DNA of 64,000 nt. It comes from Mariniphaga sp963747515 (GTDB taxonomy: Bacteria; Bacteroidota; Bacteroidia; Bacteroidales; Prolixibacteraceae). The position numbers and the translations under genes were made by a program. Where the stretch lies: positions 1,178,001-1,242,000 of the forward strand of contig CAVVFN010000008.1 in NCBI GenBank assembly GCA_963747515.1, given 5' to 3'. Shown here piece after piece: positions 1 through 9,600 of this stretch; within the stretch, counting starts at the first letter, position 1; the number at the start of each line of letters is the position of its first letter. The notes under the pieces were generated by a model that made no database searches, was not told the origin of the DNA, and was given only the letters and a program-made list of their open reading frames with translations.

Positions 1-53
1 TACATCAAATAATTAGCAATATATAAGAGAAATCATCACATGTGATTTTCGGG

Positions 54-320
54 TTACTTTAATTTATATACCCCTTTTCTGAACTTTTTGGTTTTAGGAT
101 TTTTTACCCGCGCAAACAGACTGCCTTTCTTTTTGCGGATATCGTAAAGAAGGATTCTGTTGACTTTCGTTTTTAATGATTCGAAGCTGAGATTTTCTCC
201 TTCGGAAAAAAGGGTGTTGCTCATGTTGAGGATATGCTGGGTTATATGCTTTACATGAAGCCCGGTTTGCCTGGCTTTTTTATCGGAAAGAATTCGTTTA
301 ACAGATTCCTTAATCTTCAT
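54..320 (-). CDS. Small HARE-HTH-like winged-helix protein
   Basis: An 88-residue basic protein of a single small domain. The segment LHVKHITQHILNM followed by a helix and then NRILLYDIRKKK and a C-terminal GVYKLK strand resembles the HARE-HTH winged-helix fold (HB1, ASXL, restriction endonuclease HTH), which is known in transcription and restriction proteins. The resemblance is from memory of the family pattern, not a search. Many Lys and Arg residues are consistent with nucleic acid binding. It is a stand-alone domain with no catalytic part. The ATG at 320 fits the start of the domain. It is the only clear DNA-binding candidate in the window apart from the TacA-like antitoxin. Its target is unknown. 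Confidence 0.6.
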   Translation of the reverse strand: MKIKESVKRILSDKKARQTGLHVKHITQHILNMSNTLFSEGENLSFESLKTKVNRILLYDIRKKKGSLFARVKNPKTKKFRKGVYKLK

Positions 321-458
321 ACCGGGTAAAAATATATTCGTTGTAATTTTTCAGCAAGATAAAAAATTCTGAGGCTTTATTGCCGGGCAGTTGGTAACTT
401 AAGTCTGTCCCGATGCCATTAAAATAATTCCAGCCATTTTATTCATTTTGCCTGTTAA

Positions 459-3413
459 CTATTTGTAATCTGTATTTTCTCCGGTTAAAATTTTATTGGC
501 ATGACGAATAAATAATCCCCGGAAATCTTTTTGGTAACTGTTCAGTATATTTTCGCCCAGTTGGTTGCAATCACCACACTTGAATAAAACGCGGGCTAAG
601 ATAATTTCGCGTAATGCCCTTGTCCTTTTTGCTAAGGAAGTATTTTTTACAGGATTTGGTCCTTTTCCGTCATTATCCAACTCGCTGAGAGCATCATCAA
701 AACGAAGCATGGCATGGCCTGACATACCAGGTTTCTGTAATAACTTTGCAAGTGGTGGCGCTGCCAATGGGTCAGCAATTTTTTCAATTGCAAGAGCAAC
801 AGACCTGTGATGGGATAATGTAACACTGGAATCAAGTTTATCAACCCATTTTAAAAGTACAGGTAAAACAGATTTATCACCACTAAATCCAAGGGAAAGG
901 ATAACGGCATCAACAGGTGTAGGGAGATGGGCAAAATCGGCCATAGAACCCTGGTAAATCTTTTCATCCCATCCGGAAAAATTTTCCAGTTCAGCCAGCA
1001 GGGTTGGAACTCCGTCTTTTTCTCCACACATGCCTAAAACCTGGGCATATAGAAGTTTTCTTTTACCCGTTGACTTTTCATATTCAGATTTTAGCATCGG
1101 CAATGCCTTGTCAGTATGTGAAAGGAGAATTGCCAGTGGTTTCCCGGCATTGTCCGGATTTGTTGCTTTTCCATAGGATAAAACTGCCTGAAAAATGGTT
1201 TCCTCAGGCAAGGGGAAGGAATCTTCGAGGTGTAAAACGGAATCAGGAAGGTTCCCATTACTTACAAGTATTTTTTGCAATTCTCTGACATTGATGTTCC
1301 TTGGCTGAACCCCGTTTGTAATTGCCAGCATTGCGGCCACACCTGCTGCGTATCCCTGGTTGGCCAAATCGAGTTGCATCCGGATCATTGCTGATGCATC
1401 TCTCTCCATGCTTATTCCAAGTCCGGTTACCAAAATGCCATCCAGCTTTTTTGGCAAAAGGCACCGATAGGGAGTAAAACAAGTTCCACCTGGAGCAGGC
1501 TGATTTAATTTTCTTGAGATACTGTCGTGTGGTAACAGAGCAAAATATGGTGAACTGGGATATCCATGGGAATCGTATGAACTGCCTGATATTACAATAA
1601 CATCAGGGAAAGTCCTTCCGGCTACCTGATCGGGATAAGTTAATACATAATCACCAACAATTCTTTTTCTTTCCCGGTTTTGAATGATAGGAACAGCATC
1701 ATAAGCATTTTCTGAAGCTTTTGTAATATGAACACTGACCAAAGCACGCCAAATGTCTATCATATCTGACTCATCAACAAGAAGGTAATCACTGTTATAG
1801 TAATTTCCGGTTAAAGGTCGTGACGAAAAACCGGTACCCTGGAGTGCAATATCATTATTCCCGATGTCGCCATACATATAATCAGCTCCGGCAGCGATTG
1901 CAACTTCAGCACTTCCTGTCGCATCAACGATTACGTTGGCTTTAACAACCCCTCTTCCTTCGGGTGTACAAATAACCGCTCCTTTCACACAATTATTTTC
2001 AGTATAGGCCCCACACCCCAAAACACCCAGCCAGATATCACCCCCTACTTTTTGTATTTCAGAACGGTACCACTCCATTTTAGGCTCTGCATTGTCATTA
2101 GGAAAAGGAACCTCCGCCGCAAAACCTACTTTGTTTCCATGCCAGGGCTTTCCAATCAACCCCAGGGTACCAATTCCACCCAGACCTTCAAGATATTCAA
2201 CAACCAGCACCTTCATTCCCCACCAGCCTGCCGCAATAGCAGCAGGTGCTCCGGTTGTACCTCCTCCAACAACAATGACATCATATTCATCCAGAACTGG
2301 GATATTCATTTCAGGACACTCAACTGTTTCTTCCCTGTTATTCACAGGCCTTAAACCCTTTAAAACTTCTGAAACATCACCTGTTGAATTTATTTTTAGG
2401 TTGGTTTTTCTAAATGAGGCTTTTATTGGTATCTTATTATGTTTTGCCCTGTTTGCCGCTTCATGTCCTATAATTTCGGCAATACCGGTTAATGCAGCAG
2501 GCTTTAAAAGCGAATCTGCAACGGCACGGGGAATATCAGCACATCCACTTAAAATGAAAAGGTTTTCAAATTCTTTAGCCTTGAAATGATTTGTATCGGG
2601 TTGTTTTATGTTCCTCCATTCTTCAGCACCTTTTTCACAAACGATGGGGTCGGGAGGAATATGAAACAATGATTCCGATGCCCTGAGTTGTCCTTTTGTA
2701 TAAGTTTTTTCTCTTGCAATTTGCTCAGCATTTGCAAACGAGGGAAAATGCAAATCGGGCATTGGTATGTTCAGCTTATGCGTAACGTACTTTGGATTAT
2801 CTTTCCCTTCGCCAGGCATTACAACTATACGTTGAAATTCCATTTCCTTTCCATTCCATTTATATGCTTCTGCTCCGGCCATGCGTCCAACCCATGCACG
2901 GTCACCTGCATCTATCAAAACCCTTGCAAATATAGCCTGCCGGCCAGCCCTGTTCGCAATTACAACTCCAGCCGGTTGATTCTTTTCATCCCATAAAATG
3001 TCGGTTACATAGGAACCAAAAACAAAATCAACGTTGGCATGAATTAATGCTTCACTTAATTTTGCCTTGACATCCAGCGGACTTGTCCTTAATTTATCAT
3101 CAAAAATTAGTTTTTCGATTTTGCTGGTCAGCACCCTGTCTTTTTCTATTTCCAGCCGAAGCGATGCACATAAATCCTCTCCCAGGTAGGGTTTAGACGC
3201 AACAAGAAAAACTTTCGCCCCCTGCTCTGAAGCCGCAACGGCAGCACTTACAGCAGCCGTTGACCCTCCTACAACTAAAACATCGACATGTTGAACGACT
3301 GGAATATCCCTTTCAGATTGTGTAATATAATGATTGCTGTTGGTTTGCCCAAAAGTTATTAAAGAACCAAAAACAATCACTATAAAAAAAACTATCCTAA
3401 TTTTCTTCTGCAT
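459..3413 (-). CDS. Secreted FAD-dependent oxidoreductase with two Rossmann FAD motifs
   Basis: About 984 residues. An N-terminal signal peptide (hydrophobic stretch, then FGQ) exports it to the periplasm or surface. Two FAD_oxidored-type nucleotide-binding motifs are visible: DVLVVGGSTAAVSAA near residue 45 and DVIVVGGGTTGAPAA near residue 380, each with a following acidic strand end. The last 200 or so residues look like HEAT-type helical repeats (PLAAPPLAKLLQKPG). Single-motif FAD_oxidored proteins (PF12831) are common in Bacteroidota; duplication in one chain plus a helical tail is less usual. The substrate cannot be told from sequence. I chose the ATG at 3413; an in-frame TTG at 3422 would add three residues. 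It lies downstream of the URO-D-family gene on the same strand with a 0.4 kb gap. Confidence 0.75.
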   Translation of the reverse strand: MQKKIRIVFFIVIVFGSLITFGQTNSNHYITQSERDIPVVQHVDVLVVGGSTAAVSAAVAASEQGAKVFLVASKPYLGEDLCASLRLEIEKDRVLTSKIEKLIFDDKLRTSPLDVKAKLSEALIHANVDFVFGSYVTDILWDEKNQPAGVVIANRAGRQAIFARVLIDAGDRAWVGRMAGAEAYKWNGKEMEFQRIVVMPGEGKDNPKYVTHKLNIPMPDLHFPSFANAEQIAREKTYTKGQLRASESLFHIPPDPIVCEKGAEEWRNIKQPDTNHFKAKEFENLFILSGCADIPRAVADSLLKPAALTGIAEIIGHEAANRAKHNKIPIKASFRKTNLKINSTGDVSEVLKGLRPVNNREETVECPEMNIPVLDEYDVIVVGGGTTGAPAAIAAGWWGMKVLVVEYLEGLGGIGTLGLIGKPWHGNKVGFAAEVPFPNDNAEPKMEWYRSEIQKVGGDIWLGVLGCGAYTENNCVKGAVICTPEGRGVVKANVIVDATGSAEVAIAAGADYMYGDIGNNDIALQGTGFSSRPLTGNYYNSDYLLVDESDMIDIWRALVSVHITKASENAYDAVPIIQNRERKRIVGDYVLTYPDQVAGRTFPDVIVISGSSYDSHGYPSSPYFALLPHDSISRKLNQPAPGGTCFTPYRCLLPKKLDGILVTGLGISMERDASAMIRMQLDLANQGYAAGVAAMLAITNGVQPRNINVRELQKILVSNGNLPDSVLHLEDSFPLPEETIFQAVLSYGKATNPDNAGKPLAILLSHTDKALPMLKSEYEKSTGKRKLLYAQVLGMCGEKDGVPTLLAELENFSGWDEKIYQGSMADFAHLPTPVDAVILSLGFSGDKSVLPVLLKWVDKLDSSVTLSHHRSVALAIEKIADPLAAPPLAKLLQKPGMSGHAMLRFDDALSELDNDGKGPNPVKNTSLAKRTRALREIILARVLFKCGDCNQLGENILNSYQKDFRGLFIRHANKILTGENTDYK

Positions 3414-3824
3414 TTTTTTCAATTATTCCGAACCATAAGAACCAACTATCATCTATTGAGATTTTAGATAACTGTTGATATCAAATACCTTATCAACAAA
3501 TTCAAATGTATAAATATTTAGGTTATGGAACTAAAAAAAGGAAAAAGAAAACAGGCTGAGATTAAGTTTGCTCCGCCAAGTTCAGCAAGCCCGATGAACT
3601 TGGACTGCTCTATGAGAGGTACAGAAACTTTTATTCTGTTTAATACCCATTTTACAAAAAATAAATGAAATAATCTTCGTACAGGTAAATCAATTGTTGC
3701 ATTAAAGAAAAAAAACAGAGGCATCTGATAAATAGCTTCAATAAAATGAGAGTCAACGAACTATGTAATGTGCCGTATTAAATAAAAGTCAGTAAAAATA
3801 TCAGGCAGCCCGCTATAATCAATC
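3414..3824. other. Intergenic gap with no supported feature
   Basis: About 410 AT-rich bases between two minus-strand genes. A 68-codon minus-strand frame exists but has low complexity and no recognisable domain. No clear hairpin with a T tract and no TAnnTTTG box in the useful orientation was seen. Confidence 0.5.
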
Positions 3825-4880
3825 CTATGTCCACATATCTAATTTTGTCGCTTCTTCATCTATCGTATTCTTAAATGCCCAGATATTTTCAGTTGTAACT
3901 TCCGGAGGCATTCCCCCGCCGCACGACCAAACTATCCGGTTTTTATCACCGAATTCCCTTACCATTTTTCTTGTTTTCTCAGCTACAATTCCGGGAGTCC
4001 CTGCAGCGAGCACATCACGTGGAGGAAGGTTTCCGATAAGAGCCACTTCAGGTCCGGCAAGCTGGTGTATTTCATTTAGCGAATGTTCGAAGCTAAAATT
4101 GAACAGGTTGACATCCATATCTTTCAAATAGGGGGAGGAAATCAAACTTTGTGCATCATTGTGGAAGAAATTCAGCTTTGAGTCAAAAGCATTGAAAATT
4201 CTTTTAATATAAGGCACTGCAAATTCTTTGCATTCCTCCTCACCGATAAAACCTACCATATCATCCAGCACAAAAATCCCTTCAATTGATGGAAAAACTT
4301 CCTTTTGATGCTGTATCCAATGAACAGTAAACTGCGTAATCGTTTCCAGCAAGATGTGGCTGTTTTCGGGATCCATTATAAAGCCCAACATCAATTCGGA
4401 AGTGCCCAATAAAAAAGAAGCTATATTCAATGGTCCCCTCGTAACTGCAAATTTTATTTCATGCCCCAACTCCTGCATAGGCTTCTGGAAATTCAACAGA
4501 CGTTGTATAACAAAAGGCAACAATCCGTCGGTTTTTGGATTGGGAAGTTTTAATGCACCAGCCTCTGAAACATTATGTAATATTGTATGGGCATGAGGCA
4601 GATTAAATTCTTTCCAGACCATCTTTGCTCCAAACGCAGAAGGTTCGGTACACATTCCAAATTCTGACCAGAAACCCGGAAGAAAAATAATATCGGGAAA
4701 TGTTTCAACTGCTTTTTTATTGGATTGAAACCAGATATCTTCAGAAGAATAATACTGAAGCGTCGTAAATCCTGCCCAACCTGGAATCCAGGGGCTGTCG
4801 ATAATAAAACCCGTTACCGGCCTTTCCGATACGTTACCATGAACAGTATCAAGTAATAATCGCCATTGCCCCTGAGTCAT
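3825..4880 (-). CDS. Uroporphyrinogen decarboxylase (URO-D) family protein
   Basis: A cytoplasmic protein of about 351 residues with the TIM-barrel pattern of the URO-D superfamily. This includes heme-pathway HemE and many corrinoid or cobalamin-dependent methyltransferases (MtbA/MtaA type). Visible landmarks are FVLDDMVGFIGEEECKEF, the FFHNDAQSL segment (family HxxG/N position near the metal or product), NLFNFSFEH, and LIGNLPPRDVL with a C-terminal GGGMPP loop. It is probably not HemE, because the N-terminal substrate motifs of HemE are missing. The ATG at 4880 is preferred; an in-frame TTG at 4916 would add 12 residues. Its partner may be the downstream FAD enzyme, but this is only inferred from position. 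Confidence 0.7.
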   Translation of the reverse strand: MTQGQWRLLLDTVHGNVSERPVTGFIIDSPWIPGWAGFTTLQYYSSEDIWFQSNKKAVETFPDIIFLPGFWSEFGMCTEPSAFGAKMVWKEFNLPHAHTILHNVSEAGALKLPNPKTDGLLPFVIQRLLNFQKPMQELGHEIKFAVTRGPLNIASFLLGTSELMLGFIMDPENSHILLETITQFTVHWIQHQKEVFPSIEGIFVLDDMVGFIGEEECKEFAVPYIKRIFNAFDSKLNFFHNDAQSLISSPYLKDMDVNLFNFSFEHSLNEIHQLAGPEVALIGNLPPRDVLAAGTPGIVAEKTRKMVREFGDKNRIVWSCGGGMPPEVTTENIWAFKNTIDEEATKLDMWT

Positions 4881-5157
4881 GTTGCCTGTATTTTTTTCAA
4901 AATTAATTGAAATCAATCGTTTTACACCCTCTTTTTTTAGTTATACCACATATTTCTTCACCATTTCTTACTGAAAATGCTCGTGTTTTCATTTTTATGA
5001 ACGGATGAATTGTAAAAATTTGAATCTGCTGGTTAAAAAAATGGTCATCTTAAACCAACGGATTGTATTTATTAAATTTCCGCAGCATTCAATAGAAGAA
5101 AATCGAATTAATCACTGGGTTATCCTCCCAATCAGATGACTGCAAACCAGACGTTCA

Positions 5158-5459
5158 TTAAATTAGGGCCTGCTGAAAAACTCAAAGAATGTAAATATGA
5201 CCTCAGCGAGGTCGTATATTTATAGAAGAAGAAGATGATGAAGGAAAAGATGTGCAACCCGGGGTTGAATATCCACTCATGTTATCCCTTTTCTATAAAC
5301 ATGTTATCCCTCTGGGATAAATTTTCAAACTGATTGAAGATTCAAGTGCACGTTTTTTCCAGTATTCCTCTTTTAATGCTTGCACCTCATCCTCGCAAAT
5401 TGTTCGTTATAATATTTAATATCAGTAAGTAAGATATTTATCAGCAAGCCCTAAATTAA
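5158..5459. mobile_element. MITE-like element with 23-bp terminal inverted repeats
   Basis: A 302-bp non-coding unit. The left end (5158-5180, TTAAATTAGGGCCTGCTGAA and on) and the reverse complement of the right end (5437-5459) match at 20 of 23 positions. No transposase frame lies inside, so it would need help in trans. The terminal motif TTAGGGC-TTGCTGA resembles ends of IS1182/ISL3-like elements, but I cannot name a parent. Inside lie three short hairpin modules, listed separately. Confidence 0.6.
5199..5320. repeat. Cluster of hairpin modules linked to TTTATAGAA motifs
   Basis: Three small palindromes sit in 120 bp. GACCTC-AGC-GAGGTC (5199-5213) is followed by GTATATTTATAGAA. CAACCC-GGGTTG lies near 5255-5267. 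On the opposite strand, ATCCC-AGA-GGGAT followed by AACATGTTTATAGAA reads from 5318 down to 5291. The shared layout (hairpin, then an AT-rich tail ending TTTATAGAA) is that of REP-like repeats. CATGTTATCCC also recurs at 5279 and 5300. Confidence 0.5.
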
Positions 5460-5546
5460 CAGAACAGGCTTTATGTTTATATTCCTATAAAACCTGAAAA
5501 AAATACTTTTTTTAAGCTTATATAACTACTAATTAAAAAATTTAAT

Positions 5547-5554
5547 TAGATTTG
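5547..5554 (+). promoter_or_regulatory. Bacteroidota -7 box (TAGATTTG)
   Basis: TAGATTTG fits the TAnnTTTG consensus of the primary sigma factor in Bacteroidota. No good TTG box lies 19-21 bp upstream. It precedes the candidate small RNA and no coding frame. Confidence 0.4.
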
Positions 5555-5558
5555 TAGT

Positions 5559-5636
5559 GCAATACGTTCTGTATTGCTTGTGTGTTTGGGGGTTAACATT
5601 TTGAGGGCAGCTGATGAGCTGCCCTTTTTCTTTTTC
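5559..5636 (+). ncRNA. Candidate small RNA with two hairpins
   Basis: Starting just after a TAGATTTG box there is a perfect hairpin GCAATAC-GTTCT-GTATTGC (5559-5577). An unstructured G/T-rich linker follows, then a terminator hairpin GGGCAGC-TGATGA-GCTGCCC (5605-5624) with a T-rich tail. No sensible protein is encoded on the plus strand. The stretch TACGTTCTG recurs at the 5' end of the second candidate small RNA near 41128. It could instead be only a terminator with a chance hairpin. Confidence 0.45.
5605..5636 (+). terminator. Rho-independent terminator
   Basis: A 7-bp perfect GC-rich stem (GGGCAGC/GCTGCCC) is followed by TTTTTCTTTTT. It is downstream of no plus-strand gene, which supports a short non-coding transcript ending here. 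Confidence 0.7.
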
Positions 5637-5874
5637 CTGAATCTGCACAAACACAACCTGGTTCAGCACCATTTTCCCAGAAATCATTAAAATTTTTCCA
5701 TAATTAACATTAATTAACACTATAGGTATGTATATGAATATATGCAACTTAATGGACAACATAATAGTAAATATATAAAAAAAGTTATATTTTTCTTATA
5801 AAAGATGAACAATATGCAATCATTTCGGGTTTTATTGTTTAATTATTTAAAATATAAATTAGACAAAACATTAA

Positions 5875-6507
5875 ATGAAAATGAAAAAACTTAATTTAAA
5901 AAGAATGCCGAACATTAGAAGTTTTGCTCTTGCAGGAATTTTATCAATTGCAGTATTTGCTGTAAGTTGTAACAAAGAAGATGATGGTTATATACCTGAT
6001 TCTGTAGTTGAAAACACCGATTTAAAAGCCGGAAAAGCTGTTAAAAAAGGAGAGCTGAGTATTGCTGAAATAGCTTTGGCTGATGACGGAGAGTTTGATG
6101 AACTAGTTTCTGCTCTTGTTCATGTTGATACGGAATTAGGTGCAGGATTGGTTGATCTTTTCTTAAACGGCACTGACCAGTACACCGTTTTTGCACCAAC
6201 CGATGCCGCTTTCGAAGCATTATATGATGTATTGGGAGTAAGCAGTATTACCGAAGTAGATCCGCAAACGGTATTAAATGTTCTTTTATACCACGTAACT
6301 GAAGGCCGTCGTGCTGCTAACAGCGTAGTACCTAAAGTGAATACACGTACAATGGAAACTTTGCTTGAGGGAGCAACATTTTCAGTGGATACAGAAGGCA
6401 AAATATGGGCAGTAGGAAATACTGCAACGATTTTATCAGCCAATATCTCAGCTTCAAATGGAATCATCCACGTAATTGATTCAGTGATATTACCAATAAC
6501 TTTGTAA
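5875..6507 (+). CDS. FAS1 (fasciclin) domain lipoprotein
   Basis: 210 residues. The N-terminus has a basic region, a hydrophobic stretch and the lipobox FAVSC with the lipidated Cys near residue 32, so it should be a membrane-anchored lipoprotein. One FAS1 domain fills residues 58-208, with the family hallmarks YTVFAPTDAAFEAL, VLLYHVTEG and the terminal NGIIHVIDSVILP. FAS1 domains usually mediate adhesion; no enzyme activity is expected. A second ATG (codon 3) could also be used. It stands alone and is closed by the terminator at 6541. It is the first of three FAS1 genes in the window. Confidence 0.85.
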   Translation: MKMKKLNLKRMPNIRSFALAGILSIAVFAVSCNKEDDGYIPDSVVENTDLKAGKAVKKGELSIAEIALADDGEFDELVSALVHVDTELGAGLVDLFLNGTDQYTVFAPTDAAFEALYDVLGVSSITEVDPQTVLNVLLYHVTEGRRAANSVVPKVNTRTMETLLEGATFSVDTEGKIWAVGNTATILSANISASNGIIHVIDSVILPITL

Positions 6508-6540
6508 GTTCAGGTAATTTTTAAATGGTTTTGGAATTCA

Positions 6541-6575
6541 GAGGCTGTTCAGAAATGTTCAGCCTCTTTTTTTAT
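6541..6575 (+). terminator. Terminator of the FAS1 gene
   Basis: Stem GAGGCTG/CAGCCTC (6541-6547 with 6560-6566) is followed by a run of seven or more T, 34 bases after the FAS1 stop codon. Confidence 0.75.
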
Positions 6576-6689
6576 TTTCCGGTAAAAGTAAAGAATACCA
6601 AAAAATGCAGTCCCCACAAAAACCACTTCATCATTTAGTAAAAGCCCGGAATTCGATCTTTAATCAGGTAAGCCTGAATAAATTTATAA

Positions 6690-9600
6690 TTAACCGGCAA
6701 GAACAATCTTATACACAAATAAATTATTGCTTGTTGTAATGGCAATGTGGTATATTCCATTTACAAATTGTGAAAGATCAAGGAAACCATTCTGCCGGAA
6801 GGAATTTCGTACCATACATATCTTTCCTGTCATATCCGAGACTTTAATGCACAGAATGCGGTGATTAAACGATTCAATGTACATTTTTCCCTTTGTCGGA
6901 TTTGGATAAACTTTTATTCCACTCTGCCTGTTGGTTTCAACTCCTACATATTGACTTACTGTTATTTCCTGACTACATTGTTCCTGATTGCCTGCCGCAT
7001 CGGATGCAGTCCATGTAACTGTTGAAGTACCTGCCGGAAATTCAGCCAGCTGTAAAGTTGAAGTCTGAGTATAATCATTCAATACGGTTAAAACTTCACA
7101 GTTGTCGCCAGTTGACAGCGGATCAAGCTCTGTTCCTGTTACCCGGTATACCTGTTCATTACCTGAAATAACAAGGTTTGCATTTTCTGCGCAGGTAACA
7201 ACAGGTTTAATGCTGTCGGCAACTTCCACGTTAAACGTTACAGTTGTGCTGTTACCCGATTCATCGGTAGCGGTAAGTGAAATTAAATTATCACTTCCTT
7301 CGATAAATGAACCAGCTTCCGGGTGCTGACTGATTACCGGACTGACTGTATAGTTATCGGTTGCTGTTACATCTCCTGTAAAATCTGGTAATATCGTCTG
7401 GCAGTTGTTATCTGCCTGCAGAACCCGATCCGGATGGCTGGAAGTTATTTCCGGTGCTTCCTTTTCCTCAACAGTTAATACTGCCTCGTTCGTAGAGAAT
7501 GAATCCGAAGAATTGGAAATGATGCACCGGTATTTATTTTTTGAGAAGCCAAGGGGAGCATTTTCAATCCACAATGTATCGTTATTTGATCCGGAATAAA
7601 TCTCATCATCAAGAATATCAATATATCCGGCGCCTGCATTTACCTGCCACCGGAAATCATCAGCATTTCGATCTTTAATAAAGAATTTTGCATGTGCATC
7701 CGGCTCAACAGTTACATCTTTGGGATGCTGCAGCACCTTTGGCAACAGAGAAGCAATCCGGTCGTCCACAATGGTTTTCCCCAGGCTGTCGGTGATGTGT
7801 ATTCTGCTTTTTAATTCTCCGCCGGTGGTAAAATAGACTTCATAGGTCTGTCCGTCATCTGTTATCCGGACACCCAGACTGTCTTCTTTTTCAAGCAATT
7901 CCACTTCCGGAGCAACAGGAGAAGATTCAGCCGTACGTAAAACATGAAGAAAATAATCTCTTTTCCGGAAGGTCTGAGGACTTATTTCTACCCGCCATGC
8001 ACCCGCCTCCGGATCATTAACTGAAGAAGGGAAATTTGTACCGTTCACTTCAAATTCCCGGCCGGGTCCTCCGATGGCGATTTTTCCAACATTTACAGGA
8101 TACACTGTCTGACAGGTTACATTCCCCGAACCATTTACGATTGTAATTTTATCAACATCAATCACAGGCTCATTTACTGAATGCAGCAACCAGCGTTTAA
8201 TGAACGAAGAATCGGTACTTTCCACCCGGTCGAATACTACGAACAAATCGGGCCGGAAATGAATGAAGGCACGTTTAAACTCTTTCATTTTTGAACTGCT
8301 GTACGATTTGGTGGCATCGCCTGCAGTATATGTATACTCAGGGGTATGTTTATAGGAAATGATATCACCCCGGTCGTATTTTGTTCCCGGTGCACAGGCT
8401 TCCACTCCCGACGGGCTGGGGGTATAAAGCTGTCCGCCGTCATTTACTGTAGGATCTGAATTGCTCTGCCCCCAGGTACCTCCAAAGAATTTCTCATTCG
8501 GATTGTACACCGTAATTGTATTGTGAGCAATGCTCCGGGCAGAATAATTGGCACGGTGAGGACCTGCATCGTAAATACCGCTGTCGATAATCAGAGGTGC
8601 TTTTTTATGAATCGTAAAGCTGTTGTTATCGCAATGCTGATGTCCTCCCCACCAGTCGCTGCAAACAAATAAACCAAAACTTGCATCTTCATCCCAGCTG
8701 CTTCGGGTGGAAACCCATCCCGTTCCCCTGAAATGACTGGCAAGCGGCAATTCTTCCCTCTCAACTGCGGGAACACTCTCATCCCCCCAAACCACATAGG
8801 GCCACCACATGTATCCTCTGTTCACCGGATCCTGGGTATGATTTTTAATATAGTCGGTCCAGTATCGTGCAACACCGTCACGATGATGCTTCCACAGCAA
8901 GGGCAGGTACCACGAATTAGCCAGGTCATAACTGCTGTTATCTCCCAAATCAGCAACATGAACCCGGCTGTCATCCCAGGGACGGGCATTGTATACCAGC
9001 CAGTCTGCATCGCCCTGAAGTCCTCCGGGTCCCTGCCATACCTGTTCACCAGAGGCTTGTTGCCACAATTCCAGCAGATGGGCATATTCCAGTGTAAAAA
9101 AGGAATGGTAGCTCATGCTTTCATACCATCCACCATCTTTGGCAAGTTGTTCGTGTGCAGGAATAAATTGATCCAGTAACAGTTGCATACCATCTAACAG
9201 CAACTGTTCAACAGCTTCATCATCGATGCCTTCATCCAGCAAGGCAATACCTGCGTACAACACAGGTCCGTATTCAAGATAAACATGATTGTTCAATTCC
9301 GAATGTTTCCACGTATCGTAACAGGCCTTGGAATATTCGATGATCTTTTTCCCGTATTTCTGTTTCTGCGCATCCGTTAAGTCATCGTAAAGCCAGTCGT
9401 ATGCCATCGACAATCCCCGTACTGCCCGTGGATATGTCCAGCTGTCGGGTTTGGCGCTGCAAAGAAAATCCATACAGCGGATGCATTCATTCAGAATTTT
9501 TTGTGGTTTCCCTTCGAGCCTGTATACCACTACCAACCCCTGCAATTTTTTTGGAGCCACCCATAAATTGTGATAGTATTGCCCTCCATAGGCCCATTGC

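Noticed and set aside
2092..2589. A 165-codon plus-strand frame opposite the FAD oxidoreductase gene
   Set aside because: It is the antisense of a clear coding gene, with low-complexity Pro/Ser-rich product and no domain.
3518..3724. A 68-codon minus-strand frame between two genes
   Set aside because: Phe-rich, no domain, no start context; not supported.
5529..5762. A 77-codon minus-strand frame across the candidate small RNA
   Set aside because: It runs through the terminator hairpin in reverse and has no domain; chance frame in AT-rich DNA.
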